64,000 bases of DNA from Kluyvera sp040932435. Lineage in GTDB: Bacteria; Pseudomonadota; Gammaproteobacteria; Enterobacterales; Enterobacteriaceae. The DNA lies in the NCBI RefSeq assembly GCF_040932435.1, contig NZ_JBFQGA010000004.1, forward strand, positions 62,001 through 126,000, read 5' to 3'. Position 1 is the first letter of the stretch, and each line of letters begins with the position of its first letter. Of the stretch, positions 36,208 to 45,420 are shown piece after piece. The notes below the pieces were generated by a model that was given only the letters and a program-made list of their open reading frames with translations, ran no database searches and was not told the origin of the DNA. A program made the translations under genes and the position numbers.

Positions 36208-37560
36208 GTGTTTATTGGTTTTGACTACGGAACAGCGAACTGTTCTATCGCCGTGATGCAAGATGGCGTACCGCGCATGCTGACGATGGAAAACGGCAGC
36301 ACGCTGCTGCCTTCGATGCTCTGTGCGCCGACGCGTGAATCGGTGAGCGAATGGCTGTACCGCCATCATCAGGTGCCAGCGTCTGGCGATGAAACCCAGG
36401 CGTTGCTCCGTCGCGCGATTAACTATAACCGCGATGAAGATATCGATGTGCTGAGCAACAGCGTGCAATTTGGCCTCGCCTCGCTCAAGCAATACATCAC
36501 CGACCCGGAAGAGGTTTACTTCGTCAAGTCGCCGAAATCCTTCCTCGGCGCCAGCGGACTTAAACCGCAACAGGTAGCGGTATTCGAAGATTTAGTGTGT
36601 TCCATGATGCTGCATATTCGCCAGCAGGCGCAGTCGCAGCTGACGGATAGCCTTGATCAAGCGGTGATTGGCCGTCCGATTAACTTCCAAGGGCTCGGGG
36701 GCGATGAAGCCAACGCGCAGGCAATTGGAATTCTCGAACGCGCCGCGAAACGTGCGGGATTCCGCGAAGTTGTCTTCCAGTACGAACCGGTTGCCGCAGG
36801 CCTTGATTTTGAAGCAACCTTGAGCGAAGAAAAACGCGTGCTGGTGGTGGATATTGGCGGCGGGACCACCGACTGTTCCGTACTGCTGATGGGGCCGCAA
36901 TGGCGTACCCGTCAAGACCGCGAACAGAGTCTGCTTGGTCACAGTGGCTGCCGCGTCGGCGGTAACGATCTCGACATCGCGCTGGCCTTTAAGAGCCTGA
37001 TGCCGCTGCTGGGCATGGGTGGCGAGACGGAAAAAGGGATTGCCTTGCCGATTCTCCCGTGGTGGAACGCCGTGGCGATTAACGACGTACCGGCCCAAAC
37101 CGATTTTTATAGCACCGCCAACGGCCGTCTGCTGCGCGATCTGGCGCGTGATGCTCGTGACACCGAGAAGGTAAACCTGCTCTATAAAGTCTGGCAGCAG
37201 CGTTTAAGCTATCGTCTGGTGCGCTGTGCTGAAGAGAGCAAAATTGCTCTGTCCGAAAGCACACAAACCGATACCGCTTTGCCATTCATCAGCGAAGCGT
37301 TAGCCACCGCTATCAGCCAGGATGGGCTGGAAGCTGCGCTAAACCAACCGCTGACCCGCATTCTCGAACAGGTGCAACTGGCGCTGGAAAACAGCAGCGA
37401 AAAACCGGACGTTATCTACTTAACCGGCGGCAGCGCACGCTCGCCGCTGATTAAGAAAGCACTGGCCGCGCAGTTGCCCGGTATCCCGATTGCCGGTGGC
37501 GATGATTTTGGCTCGGTCACTGCCGGGCTAGCACGCTGGGCGCAGGTGGTTTTTGCCTGA
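36208..37560 (+). CDS. yegD: Hsp70-like actin-fold protein YegD
   Basis: A 450-residue Hsp70-family protein without the usual substrate-binding domain. Nucleotide-binding motifs are FIGFDYGTANCSIAV at the start, VVDIGGGTTDCSVL in the middle and IYLTGGSARSPLIKKAL near the end. GTG at 36208 gives the same length as the E. coli protein, which starts at the equivalent codon; in-frame ATGs at 36193 and 36199 are alternatives. The cellular role is unknown; chaperone-like activity is inferred from the fold. Confidence 0.9.
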   Translation: MFIGFDYGTANCSIAVMQDGVPRMLTMENGSTLLPSMLCAPTRESVSEWLYRHHQVPASGDETQALLRRAINYNRDEDIDVLSNSVQFGLASLKQYITDPEEVYFVKSPKSFLGASGLKPQQVAVFEDLVCSMMLHIRQQAQSQLTDSLDQAVIGRPINFQGLGGDEANAQAIGILERAAKRAGFREVVFQYEPVAAGLDFEATLSEEKRVLVVDIGGGTTDCSVLLMGPQWRTRQDREQSLLGHSGCRVGGNDLDIALAFKSLMPLLGMGGETEKGIALPILPWWNAVAINDVPAQTDFYSTANGRLLRDLARDARDTEKVNLLYKVWQQRLSYRLVRCAEESKIALSESTQTDTALPFISEALATAISQDGLEAALNQPLTRILEQVQLALENSSEKPDVIYLTGGSARSPLIKKALAAQLPGIPIAGGDDFGSVTAGLARWAQVVFA

Positions 37561-37570
37561 GTCGGCGTCG

Positions 37571-37599
37571 TTGACTTCGCTGCTTTTTCAACCTATGGT
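37571..37599 (+). promoter_or_regulatory. Sib RNA promoter
   Basis: TTGACT (37571-37576) and TATGGT (37594-37599) are separated by 17 bp, a good sigma70 promoter. It reads rightwards into the Sib RNA starting around 37606. Confidence 0.7.
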
Positions 37600-37605
37600 G
37601 AAGGA

Positions 37606-37746
37606 ATGAGGGTAAGGGAGGATTGCTCCTCCCCCTGGTGTCTTAGTAAGCTGGCCAGCTCAACACTAAGAGGATCACCAGTATGATGACTAACTTCATC
37701 ATAACCCTTTCCTTATAAAGGCCCCATCGTCAGGTGGGGCTTTCCT
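37606..37746 (+). ncRNA. sib: Sib antisense RNA (antitoxin)
   Basis: About 140 bases running from the TTGACT/TATGGT promoter to the GCCCCA/TGGGGC hairpin (37721-37740) followed by TTTCCTGTTTT. The 5' part GGTAAGGGAGGATTGCTCCT is the conserved Sib/QUAD hairpin. The RNA is fully antisense to the ibs toxin gene and would block its translation. The same family lies at this position, upstream of mdtA, in E. coli as two copies (sibA, sibB); only one is present here. Ends are estimated. Confidence 0.9.
37643..37702 (-). CDS. ibs: Ibs-type toxic membrane peptide, 19 residues
   Basis: Reading leftwards from tandem ATGs at 37702, the peptide is MMKLVIILVILLVLSWPAY. It has the shape of the Ibs toxins of E. 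coli (MMK start, a run of I, L and V, terminal AY). Such peptides insert in the inner membrane and depolarise it when overproduced. The ending SWPAY differs from the SFxAY endings recalled for E. coli. It is too short for ordinary gene finders. The Sib RNA covers it on the other strand. Confidence 0.9.
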   Translation of the reverse strand: MMKLVIILVILLVLSWPAY

Positions 37747-37874
37747 GTTTTAGCCCCTTAGCTAAACGCCGCTGACGTTAGCACGCGCGACGATGGCGCG
37801 CTTTTTCATCCCCACGTATTGCGAGCCTACTCGTAAAGCCGCTTGCGATTCAGACGATTCCCGCCGTCTTTCAT

Positions 37875-37892
37875 ATTTCCTCCATTTTTCCT
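37875..37892 (+). promoter_or_regulatory. Possible BaeR box upstream of mdtA
   Basis: ATTTCCTCCATTTTTCCT shares the CTCCAT core with the published BaeR box TTTTTCTCCATDATTGGC and agrees at 12 of 18 positions. It lies about 65 bp before the mdtA start, a sensible place for activation by BaeR, which is encoded in the same operon. The 3' half is poor, so this needs a footprint. Confidence 0.4.
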
Positions 37893-37955
37893 GAGCGTTC
37901 CGTTACTAAACTAGTATCATTTCGTGGAATGATTCAGGACGAGACACGTATAACG

Positions 37956-39218
37956 ATGAAAGGCAGTCATAACACTCGCTGGCGGATTGCGCTGGCGGTG
38001 CTGGTAGTTATCGCGGGGGCGGTAGCCATTTGGCACTTCAGCAGCAATTCTCAGACCTCCGATTCGGCTTCCGCAAAACCAGCAGGCGCCCCTGCCGGTG
38101 GCGGACGTCATGGTGGTCGTTTCGGCGGCACGCTGGCGCCGGTTCAGGCCGCCACCGCCACCAGTGAAGCCGTACCGCGCTATTTAAGCGGACTAGGCAC
38201 CATCACCGCCGCCAATACGGTCACCGTCAGAAGCCGCGTGGATGGCCAGCTCATGGCGATTCACTTCCAGGAAGGTCAGCAGGTTAAAGCCGGCGATCTC
38301 TTAGCGGAAATTGACCCAAGCCAATTCAAAGTTGCATTGGCCCAAGCACAGGGGCAGTTAGCTAAAGATAAAGCGACGCTTGCTAATGCGCGTCGCGATC
38401 TGGCGCGCTATCAGCAGTTGGTAAAAACCAATCTCGTTTCTCGTCAGGAACTTGATACCCAACAGTCGCTGGTTAGTGAAACCGAAGGCACTATCAAGGC
38501 CGATGAGGCCTCGGTCGCCAGCGCGCAATTGCAGCTCAATTGGAGCCGGATCACCGCACCCATCGATGGTCGCGTGGGGTTAAAACAAGTCGATATCGGC
38601 AACCAGATATCCAGCGGTGACACCACCGGCATTGTGGTGCTGACGCAAACACACCCTATTGACCTCGTTTTCACGCTGCCTGAGAACGACATCGCCACCG
38701 TGGTTGCCGCACAAAAAGCAGGCAAAACCCTCGCAGTTGAAGCCTGGGACCGCACCAATAAGAAAAAGCTCAGCGATGGCATGCTGTTAAGCCTCGATAA
38801 CCAGATTGATGCCACCACCGGCACCATCAAGTTAAAAGCGCGATTTAATAATCAAGATGACGCGCTGTTCCCTAACCAGTTCGTCAACGCCCGCATGCTG
38901 GTTGATACCCAGCAAAATGCAGTCGTGATCCCAACCGCCGCGCTGCAAATGGGCAACGACGGTCACTTCGTTTGGGTGCTCAATAGCGATAATAAAGTCA
39001 GCACACACACCGTGGTACCGGGTATCCAAGATAGCCTGAAAGTGGTTATCGATGGTGGCCTCTCCGCAGGAGACCGCGTGGTCACCGATGGCATCGACCG
39101 CTTAACCGAAGGGGCAAAAGTGGAAGTGGTGACCGCACATGACGCCAGCGCCGCCAGTGCCGAGAAACCGGCAGCGGAGCAAGCGCATTCCGCCGGTCAT
39201 AAAGGAGCCCGCGGCTGA
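37956..39218 (+). CDS. mdtA: Efflux periplasmic adaptor MdtA
   Basis: Membrane fusion protein of the MdtABC-TolC multidrug efflux pump (bile salts, novobiocin, flavonoids in E. coli). The 420 residues start with an N-terminal membrane anchor (IALAVLVVIAGAVAIW), a Gly-rich linker, the lipoyl/barrel-sandwich region around RVDGQLMAIHFQEGQQVKAG, and a coiled-coil hairpin near 110-185. ATG at 37956 (MKGSHNTRW) is chosen to match the family; the frame is open upstream. Its stop overlaps the mdtB start by one base. Confidence 0.95.
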   Translation: MKGSHNTRWRIALAVLVVIAGAVAIWHFSSNSQTSDSASAKPAGAPAGGGRHGGRFGGTLAPVQAATATSEAVPRYLSGLGTITAANTVTVRSRVDGQLMAIHFQEGQQVKAGDLLAEIDPSQFKVALAQAQGQLAKDKATLANARRDLARYQQLVKTNLVSRQELDTQQSLVSETEGTIKADEASVASAQLQLNWSRITAPIDGRVGLKQVDIGNQISSGDTTGIVVLTQTHPIDLVFTLPENDIATVVAAQKAGKTLAVEAWDRTNKKKLSDGMLLSLDNQIDATTGTIKLKARFNNQDDALFPNQFVNARMLVDTQQNAVVIPTAALQMGNDGHFVWVLNSDNKVSTHTVVPGIQDSLKVVIDGGLSAGDRVVTDGIDRLTEGAKVEVVTAHDASAASAEKPAAEQAHSAGHKGARG

Positions 39219-42200
39219 TGCAAGTGTTACCGCCGAGCAATACAGGCGGCCCGTCACGCCTGTTTATTATGCGTCCTGTCGCCACCACGCTGTTGATGGT
39301 GGCGATTCTGCTGGCCGGGATTATCGGCTACCGTTTTCTGCCCGTTTCCGCCCTGCCTGAGGTTGATTATCCAACCATTCAGGTCGTTACGCTTTATCCG
39401 GGTGCTAGCCCGGATGTCATGACCTCCGCGGTCACAGCGCCGCTGGAACGCCAATTTGGTCAGATGTCCGGCTTAAAACAGATGTCGTCGCAAAGCTCCG
39501 GCGGCGCGTCGGTGGTCACGTTGCAGTTCCAGCTTACTCTGCCACTGGACGTTGCCGAGCAGGAAGTGCAGGCGGCGATTAACGCCGCCACTAACCTGCT
39601 ACCAAGCGACCTGCCAAACCCGCCGGTTTACAGTAAGGTCAACCCGGCTGATCCGCCGATTATGACCCTTGCCGTCACCTCCACCGCCACGCCAATGACG
39701 GAAGTGGAAGATATGGTGGAAACCCGCGTGGCGCAGAAAATTTCCCAGGTTTCCGGCGTCGGTTTAGTGACGCTGGCAGGCGGTCAGCGCCCTGCCGTAC
39801 GCGTAAAACTCAACGCCCAAGCCATTGCGGCGCTGGGGCTAACCAGTGAAGACATTCGCACCGCCATCACCAGCGCCAACGTCAACTCGGCCAAAGGTAG
39901 CCTCGATGGCCCGACGCGTGCGGTCACGCTCTCAGCCAACGACCAGATGCAATCGGCGCTGGAGTACCGCCAACTGATTATTGCCTATAAAAACGGCGCG
40001 CCGATTCGCTTAGGCGACGTCGCTACCGTCGAGCAAGGGGCTGAAAATACCTGGCTTGGCGCATGGGCCAATAAAAAACAGGCCATTGTGATGAACGTAC
40101 AACGCCAGCCTGGCGCCAACATCATCTCAACCGCCGATAGCATTCGTCAGATGCTGCCGCAACTCACCGAAAGCCTGCCGAAATCGGTCAAGGTTGAAGT
40201 GCTTTCTGACCGTACCACCAATATTCGCGCTTCCGTTTCCGATACCCAGTTTGAGTTGATGCTGGCGATTGCGCTGGTGGTGATGATCATCTATCTGTTC
40301 TTGCGCAACGTTCCGGCCACCATCATTCCCGGCGTCGCCGTCCCGCTGTCGCTGGTTGGCACCTTCGCGGTGATGGTGTTCCTCGACTTTTCCATCAATA
40401 ACCTGACGCTAATGGCGTTAACCATCGCCACCGGGTTTGTGGTCGATGACGCTATCGTGGTTATCGAGAACATCTCGCGCTATATCGAAAAAGGCGAGAA
40501 ACCGATGGCAGCGGCGCTGAAAGGCGCCGGCGAGATTGGCTTTACCATTATCTCCCTGACCCTATCGCTGATTGCCGTGCTGATCCCACTGCTGTTTATG
40601 GGCGATATTATTGGCCGTCTCTTCCGCGAGTTTGCCGTCACGCTGGCGGTGGCGATACTGATCTCCGCCATCGTCTCGCTGACCCTGACACCAATGATGT
40701 GCGCGCGCATGTTAAGCCATGAGTCGCTGCGTAAACAAAACCGCTTCTCACGTGCCAGCGAACGCTTCTTTGACCGCGTTATTGCCGGTTACGGCCATCT
40801 GCTGGCCCGCGTGTTGAATCATCCGTGGCTCACGTTAAGCGTTGCGTTAGGGACGCTCGCGCTGTCGATGATCCTGTGGGTGACCATTCCCAAAGGCTTC
40901 TTCCCGATTCAGGATAACGGCATCATTCAGGGCACGCTTCAGGCTCCACAGTCGGTGTCATTCACCAGCATGGCGCAGCGTCAGCAAACGGTAGCCGACG
41001 CTATTTTGAAAGATCCGGCGGTAGCCAGCCTGACCTCTTTTGTTGGCGTTGACGGCACCAACCCGGCGCTTAACAGCGCGCGTCTGCAAATTAACCTCAA
41101 GCCGCTCAGCGATCGTGACGATCGTGTTCAGGTGGTGATTAACCGCTTGCAGCAGGCGGTGGCACGGATCCCGGGTGTAGAACTGTATTTGCAGCCGACG
41201 CAGGACTTAACCATCGACACCACCGTCAGCCGCACCCAGTACCAGTTTACACTGCAGGCCAACTCGCTGGATGCGCTAAGCCAGTGGGTGCCACAGCTGA
41301 TGAACCAACTGCAAGCGCAGCCACAGCTCTCTGACGTCAGCAGCGACTGGCAGGATCAAGGACTGGTGGCCTTTGTTAATGTTGATCGCGACAGCGCCAG
41401 CCGTCTTGGTATTTCGATGGCTGATGTCGATAACGCGCTGTACAACGCCTTCGGCCAGCGCTTGATTTCCACCATCTACACCCAAGCGAACCAGTATCGC
41501 GTGGTGCTGGAGCACGATACCCGGGCGACTCCCGGCCTTGCCGCGCTGGATAACATCCGTCTGACTAGCAGCGACGGCGGCATTGTTCCGCTCACCGCGA
41601 TTGCCAAAATCGAACAGCGCTTTGCCCCACTGTCGATTAACCATCTCGATCAGTTCCCGGTCACCACCATTTCGTTCAACGTGCCGAACGGCTACTCGCT
41701 GGGCGATGCGGTGCAATCGATTCAGGATGCCGAAAAATCGCTGAACTTCCCTACTGATATTCGCACCGAGTTCCAAGGCAGCACCCTCGCCTTCCAGTCG
41801 GCGCTGAGCAGCACCATCTGGCTGGTGGTGGCCGCCATCGTCGCGATGTATATCGTGCTGGGCGTACTGTACGAAAGCTTTATTCACCCGATAACCATTC
41901 TGTCGACGCTGCCGACGGCGGGCGTCGGCGCACTGCTGGCACTGATGATTTCCGGCAGTGAGCTGGATGTGATTGCCATTATCGGCATCATTTTGCTTAT
42001 CGGCATCGTGAAGAAGAACGCCATCATGATGATCGACTTTGCGTTGGCGGCAGAACGCGAGCAAGGCATGGCGCCACGCGAGGCGATTTATCAGGCCTGT
42101 TTACTGCGTTTTCGCCCGATTCTGATGACGACGCTGGCGGCGCTGCTGGGTGCATTACCGCTGATGCTAAGCACCGGGGTGGGCGCGGAGCTTAGACGTC

Positions 42201-42340
42201 CGCTGGGTATTGGCATGGTGGGCGGTCTGTTGGTCAGTCAAGTACTGACCCTGTTCACCACGCCGGTTATCTATCTGCTGTTCGACCGTTTGTCGCTGTA
42301 CCTGAAAAGCCGGTTCCCGCACCGTGAAGAGGAAGCGTAA
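39218..42340 (+). CDS. mdtB: RND efflux transporter subunit MdtB
   Basis: A 1040-residue inner-membrane RND transporter with twelve predicted transmembrane helices and two large periplasmic loops. MdtB and MdtC form a heterotrimer, unusual among RND pumps, of which MdtB is thought mainly to translocate protons. TM4 carries the paired aspartates in ATGFVVDDAIVVIEN. It is coupled to mdtA and mdtC with no gap. Confidence 0.97.
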   Translation: MQVLPPSNTGGPSRLFIMRPVATTLLMVAILLAGIIGYRFLPVSALPEVDYPTIQVVTLYPGASPDVMTSAVTAPLERQFGQMSGLKQMSSQSSGGASVVTLQFQLTLPLDVAEQEVQAAINAATNLLPSDLPNPPVYSKVNPADPPIMTLAVTSTATPMTEVEDMVETRVAQKISQVSGVGLVTLAGGQRPAVRVKLNAQAIAALGLTSEDIRTAITSANVNSAKGSLDGPTRAVTLSANDQMQSALEYRQLIIAYKNGAPIRLGDVATVEQGAENTWLGAWANKKQAIVMNVQRQPGANIISTADSIRQMLPQLTESLPKSVKVEVLSDRTTNIRASVSDTQFELMLAIALVVMIIYLFLRNVPATIIPGVAVPLSLVGTFAVMVFLDFSINNLTLMALTIATGFVVDDAIVVIENISRYIEKGEKPMAAALKGAGEIGFTIISLTLSLIAVLIPLLFMGDIIGRLFREFAVTLAVAILISAIVSLTLTPMMCARMLSHESLRKQNRFSRASERFFDRVIAGYGHLLARVLNHPWLTLSVALGTLALSMILWVTIPKGFFPIQDNGIIQGTLQAPQSVSFTSMAQRQQTVADAILKDPAVASLTSFVGVDGTNPALNSARLQINLKPLSDRDDRVQVVINRLQQAVARIPGVELYLQPTQDLTIDTTVSRTQYQFTLQANSLDALSQWVPQLMNQLQAQPQLSDVSSDWQDQGLVAFVNVDRDSASRLGISMADVDNALYNAFGQRLISTIYTQANQYRVVLEHDTRATPGLAALDNIRLTSSDGGIVPLTAIAKIEQRFAPLSINHLDQFPVTTISFNVPNGYSLGDAVQSIQDAEKSLNFPTDIRTEFQGSTLAFQSALSSTIWLVVAAIVAMYIVLGVLYESFIHPITILSTLPTAGVGALLALMISGSELDVIAIIGIILLIGIVKKNAIMMIDFALAAEREQGMAPREAIYQACLLRFRPILMTTLAALLGALPLMLSTGVGAELRRPLGIGMVGGLLVSQVLTLFTTPVIYLLFDRLSLYLKSRFPHREEEA

Positions 42341-45300
42341 GTGAAATTTTTTGCGCTCTTTATCTACCGCCCGGTGGCGACGATCCTCATTTCGCTCGCC
42401 ATCACCCTGTGCGGTGTGCTGGGTTTCCGGCTGCTGCCGGTCGCCCCGCTGCCGCAGGTAGATTTCCCGGTTATCATGGTCAGTGCTTCACTGCCGGGCG
42501 CATCGCCGGAAACCATGGCGTCATCCGTTGCCACACCGCTGGAACGTTCGCTCGGACGCATTGCCGGGGTCAACGAAATGACCTCCAGCAGTTCGCTGGG
42601 CAGTACGCGTATCATTCTCGAATTTAACTTCGACCGCGATATCAACGGCGCGGCGCGTGATGTACAAGCGGCGATAAATGCCGCGCAAAACCTGCTTCCC
42701 AGCGGGATGCCAAGCCGCCCGACTTACCGTAAAGCCAATCCGTCGGACTCACCGATCATGATCCTGACGCTCACCTCGGATACCTATTCCCAAGGTGAGT
42801 TGTATGATTTCGCGTCTACCCAACTGGCGCAGAATATCGCGCAAATTGACGGCGTCGGTGACGTAGACGTCGGCGGTAGCTCCCTGCCCGCCGTGCGCGT
42901 CGACCTCAACCCACAGGCGCTGTTTAACCAGGGCGTATCGCTGGATGCGGTGCGCAGCGCCATCAGCAATGCCAACGTGCGTAAACCTCAGGGGGCGATT
43001 GAAGATGTCGCACACCGCTGGCAGGTGCAGACCAACGATGAGTTGAAAAAAGCGGCGGAATACGAGCCGTTGATTATTCACTACAACAACGGTGCGGCGG
43101 TGCGGCTTGGTGACGTCGCCAACGTGACCGACTCGGTGCAGGATGTACGTAATGCCGGGATGACCAATGCCAAACCGGCCATTTTGCTGATGATCCGCAA
43201 ACTGCCGGAAGCCAACATCATCCAAACCGTCGACAGCATTCGCGCCGAACTCCCGGCACTGCAGCAAACCATCCCGGCGGCAATCGATCTGCAAATTGCC
43301 CAAGATCGCTCGCCGACCATCCGCGCTTCGCTTGAGGAAGTCGAGCAAACGCTGGTGATTTCAGTGGCGCTAGTCATCCTGGTGGTGTTTTTGTTCCTGC
43401 GCTCAGGCCGAGCGACGCTGATCCCGGCAGTGGCGGTGCCTGTCTCGCTCATCGGGACCTTCGCCGCCATGTATCTGTGCGGGTTTAGCCTCAATAACCT
43501 GTCGCTGATGGCGCTCACCATCGCCACCGGCTTTGTGGTCGATGACGCCATCGTGGTGCTGGAGAACATCTCCCGCCATTTGGAGGCGGGCATGAAGCCG
43601 CTTCAGGCCGCCTTACAGGGCAGCCGTGAGGTCGGCTTTACCGTCTTATCGATGAGCGTCTCGCTGGTGGCGGTGTTCTTGCCGCTTCTGTTAATGGGCG
43701 GTCTTCCGGGCAGATTGCTGCGGGAGTTTGCGGTGACCCTTTCGGTGGCGATTGGTATTTCGTTGGCGGTATCGCTAACGCTCACGCCGATGATGTGCGG
43801 CTGGATGCTCAAATCTAGCCGTCCGCATACGCCAACCCGTACCAAAGGTTTGGGCCGTTTGCTGGTCGCCATGCAGCAAGGCTACGGCAAATCGCTACGC
43901 TGGGTGCTAAATCACGCGAGGCTGGTTGGCGTGGTGTTCCTTGGGACCATCGCCCTAAACGTCTGGCTGTATATTTCTATCCCCAAAACCTTCTTCCCGG
44001 AGCAGGATACCGGAGTGTTGATGGGCGGCATTCAGGCTGACCAAAGCATTTCGTTCCAGGCAATGCGTGGAAAACTGCAGGACTTTATGCAGATCATTCG
44101 TGACGATCCGGCGGTGGATAACGTTACTGGCTTTACCGGCGGTTCCCGTGTGAATAGCGGGATGATGTTTATCACCCTCAAATCTCGCGACCAGCGTCAT
44201 GAATCGGCACAGCAGATAATCGACCGGCTGCGCAAAAAACTCGCCAAAGAGCCCGGTGCTAACCTGTTCTTAATGGCGGTGCAGGATATCCGCGTCGGCG
44301 GGCGTCAGGCTAACGCCAGCTATCAGTACACGCTGCTGTCCGATAGTTTGGCCGACCTCAGAGAGTGGGAGCCGAAAATTCGCAAAGCGCTGGCTGCATT
44401 GCCGGAACTGGCTGACGTCAACTCGGACCAACAGGATAACGGCGCGGAGATGAGTTTGGTCTACGACCGTGAAACCATGTCGCGGCTGGGTATCAGCGTT
44501 GAAGAGGCCAACAGCCTGCTCAATAACGCCTTCGGCCAACGGCAGATTTCTACTATCTATCAGCCGCTTAACCAGTACAAAGTGGTAATGGAAGTGGATC
44601 CTGTTTACACCCAGGATGTCAGCGCGCTGGACAAAATGTTCGTGATTAATAGCGACGGCAAAGCCATCCCGCTCTCCTATTTTGCCAAATGGCAGCCGGC
44701 TAACGCCCCGCTTTCCGTGAACCATCAGGGACTGTCTGCCGCGTCCACGGTCTCCTTTAACCTGCCAACCGGCAAATCGTTATCGGAAGCCAGCGACGCC
44801 ATCACCCGAACCATGACGCAGCTTGGCGTGCCTTCCACGGTACGCGGCTCTTTCGCCGGAACGGCGCAGGTGTTCCAAGAGACCATGAATTCGCAGGTGA
44901 TTTTGATTCTCGCCGCCATCGCTACGGTCTATATCGTGTTGGGTGTGCTGTATGAAAGCTACGTCCATCCATTGACCATTCTCTCCACCCTGCCCTCGGC
45001 GGGCGTGGGTGCCCTATTAGCGCTGGAGCTGTTCGATGCCCCATTCAGCCTAATTGCCCTTATTGGGATCATGCTATTAATCGGCATTGTGAAGAAAAAC
45101 GCCATCATGATGGTCGACTTCGCCCTTGAAGCGCAGCGCAATGGCAATCTGCCGCCGGAAGAGGCTATTTTCCAAGCCTGTCTGCTGCGTTTCCGTCCGA
45201 TTATGATGACTACGCTGGCGGCGCTATTTGGTGCGCTGCCGCTGGTTATCTCCGGGGGCGATGGTTCAGAACTGCGTCAACCGCTGGGGATCACGATTGT

Positions 45301-45418
45301 CGGCGGGCTGGCAATGAGTCAATTGCTGACGCTTTACACCACGCCGGTGGTTTATCTGTTCTTCGACCGTTTGCGTCTGCGTTTTTCGCGTCAATCCCGA
45401 CAATCGGTAACTGAATAA
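42341..45418 (+). CDS. mdtC: RND efflux transporter subunit MdtC
   Basis: The 1025-residue partner of MdtB, thought to bind drug in the heteromultimer. It starts with GTG directly after the mdtB stop (MKFFALFIYRPVATILI). TM4 again has FVVDDAIVVLEN with the proton-relay aspartates. About half of its residues match MdtB, so the two arose by duplication. mdtD begins 2 bp after it. Confidence 0.97.
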   Translation: MKFFALFIYRPVATILISLAITLCGVLGFRLLPVAPLPQVDFPVIMVSASLPGASPETMASSVATPLERSLGRIAGVNEMTSSSSLGSTRIILEFNFDRDINGAARDVQAAINAAQNLLPSGMPSRPTYRKANPSDSPIMILTLTSDTYSQGELYDFASTQLAQNIAQIDGVGDVDVGGSSLPAVRVDLNPQALFNQGVSLDAVRSAISNANVRKPQGAIEDVAHRWQVQTNDELKKAAEYEPLIIHYNNGAAVRLGDVANVTDSVQDVRNAGMTNAKPAILLMIRKLPEANIIQTVDSIRAELPALQQTIPAAIDLQIAQDRSPTIRASLEEVEQTLVISVALVILVVFLFLRSGRATLIPAVAVPVSLIGTFAAMYLCGFSLNNLSLMALTIATGFVVDDAIVVLENISRHLEAGMKPLQAALQGSREVGFTVLSMSVSLVAVFLPLLLMGGLPGRLLREFAVTLSVAIGISLAVSLTLTPMMCGWMLKSSRPHTPTRTKGLGRLLVAMQQGYGKSLRWVLNHARLVGVVFLGTIALNVWLYISIPKTFFPEQDTGVLMGGIQADQSISFQAMRGKLQDFMQIIRDDPAVDNVTGFTGGSRVNSGMMFITLKSRDQRHESAQQIIDRLRKKLAKEPGANLFLMAVQDIRVGGRQANASYQYTLLSDSLADLREWEPKIRKALAALPELADVNSDQQDNGAEMSLVYDRETMSRLGISVEEANSLLNNAFGQRQISTIYQPLNQYKVVMEVDPVYTQDVSALDKMFVINSDGKAIPLSYFAKWQPANAPLSVNHQGLSAASTVSFNLPTGKSLSEASDAITRTMTQLGVPSTVRGSFAGTAQVFQETMNSQVILILAAIATVYIVLGVLYESYVHPLTILSTLPSAGVGALLALELFDAPFSLIALIGIMLLIGIVKKNAIMMVDFALEAQRNGNLPPEEAIFQACLLRFRPIMMTTLAALFGALPLVISGGDGSELRQPLGITIVGGLAMSQLLTLYTTPVVYLFFDRLRLRFSRQSRQSVTE

Positions 45419-45420
45419 CC

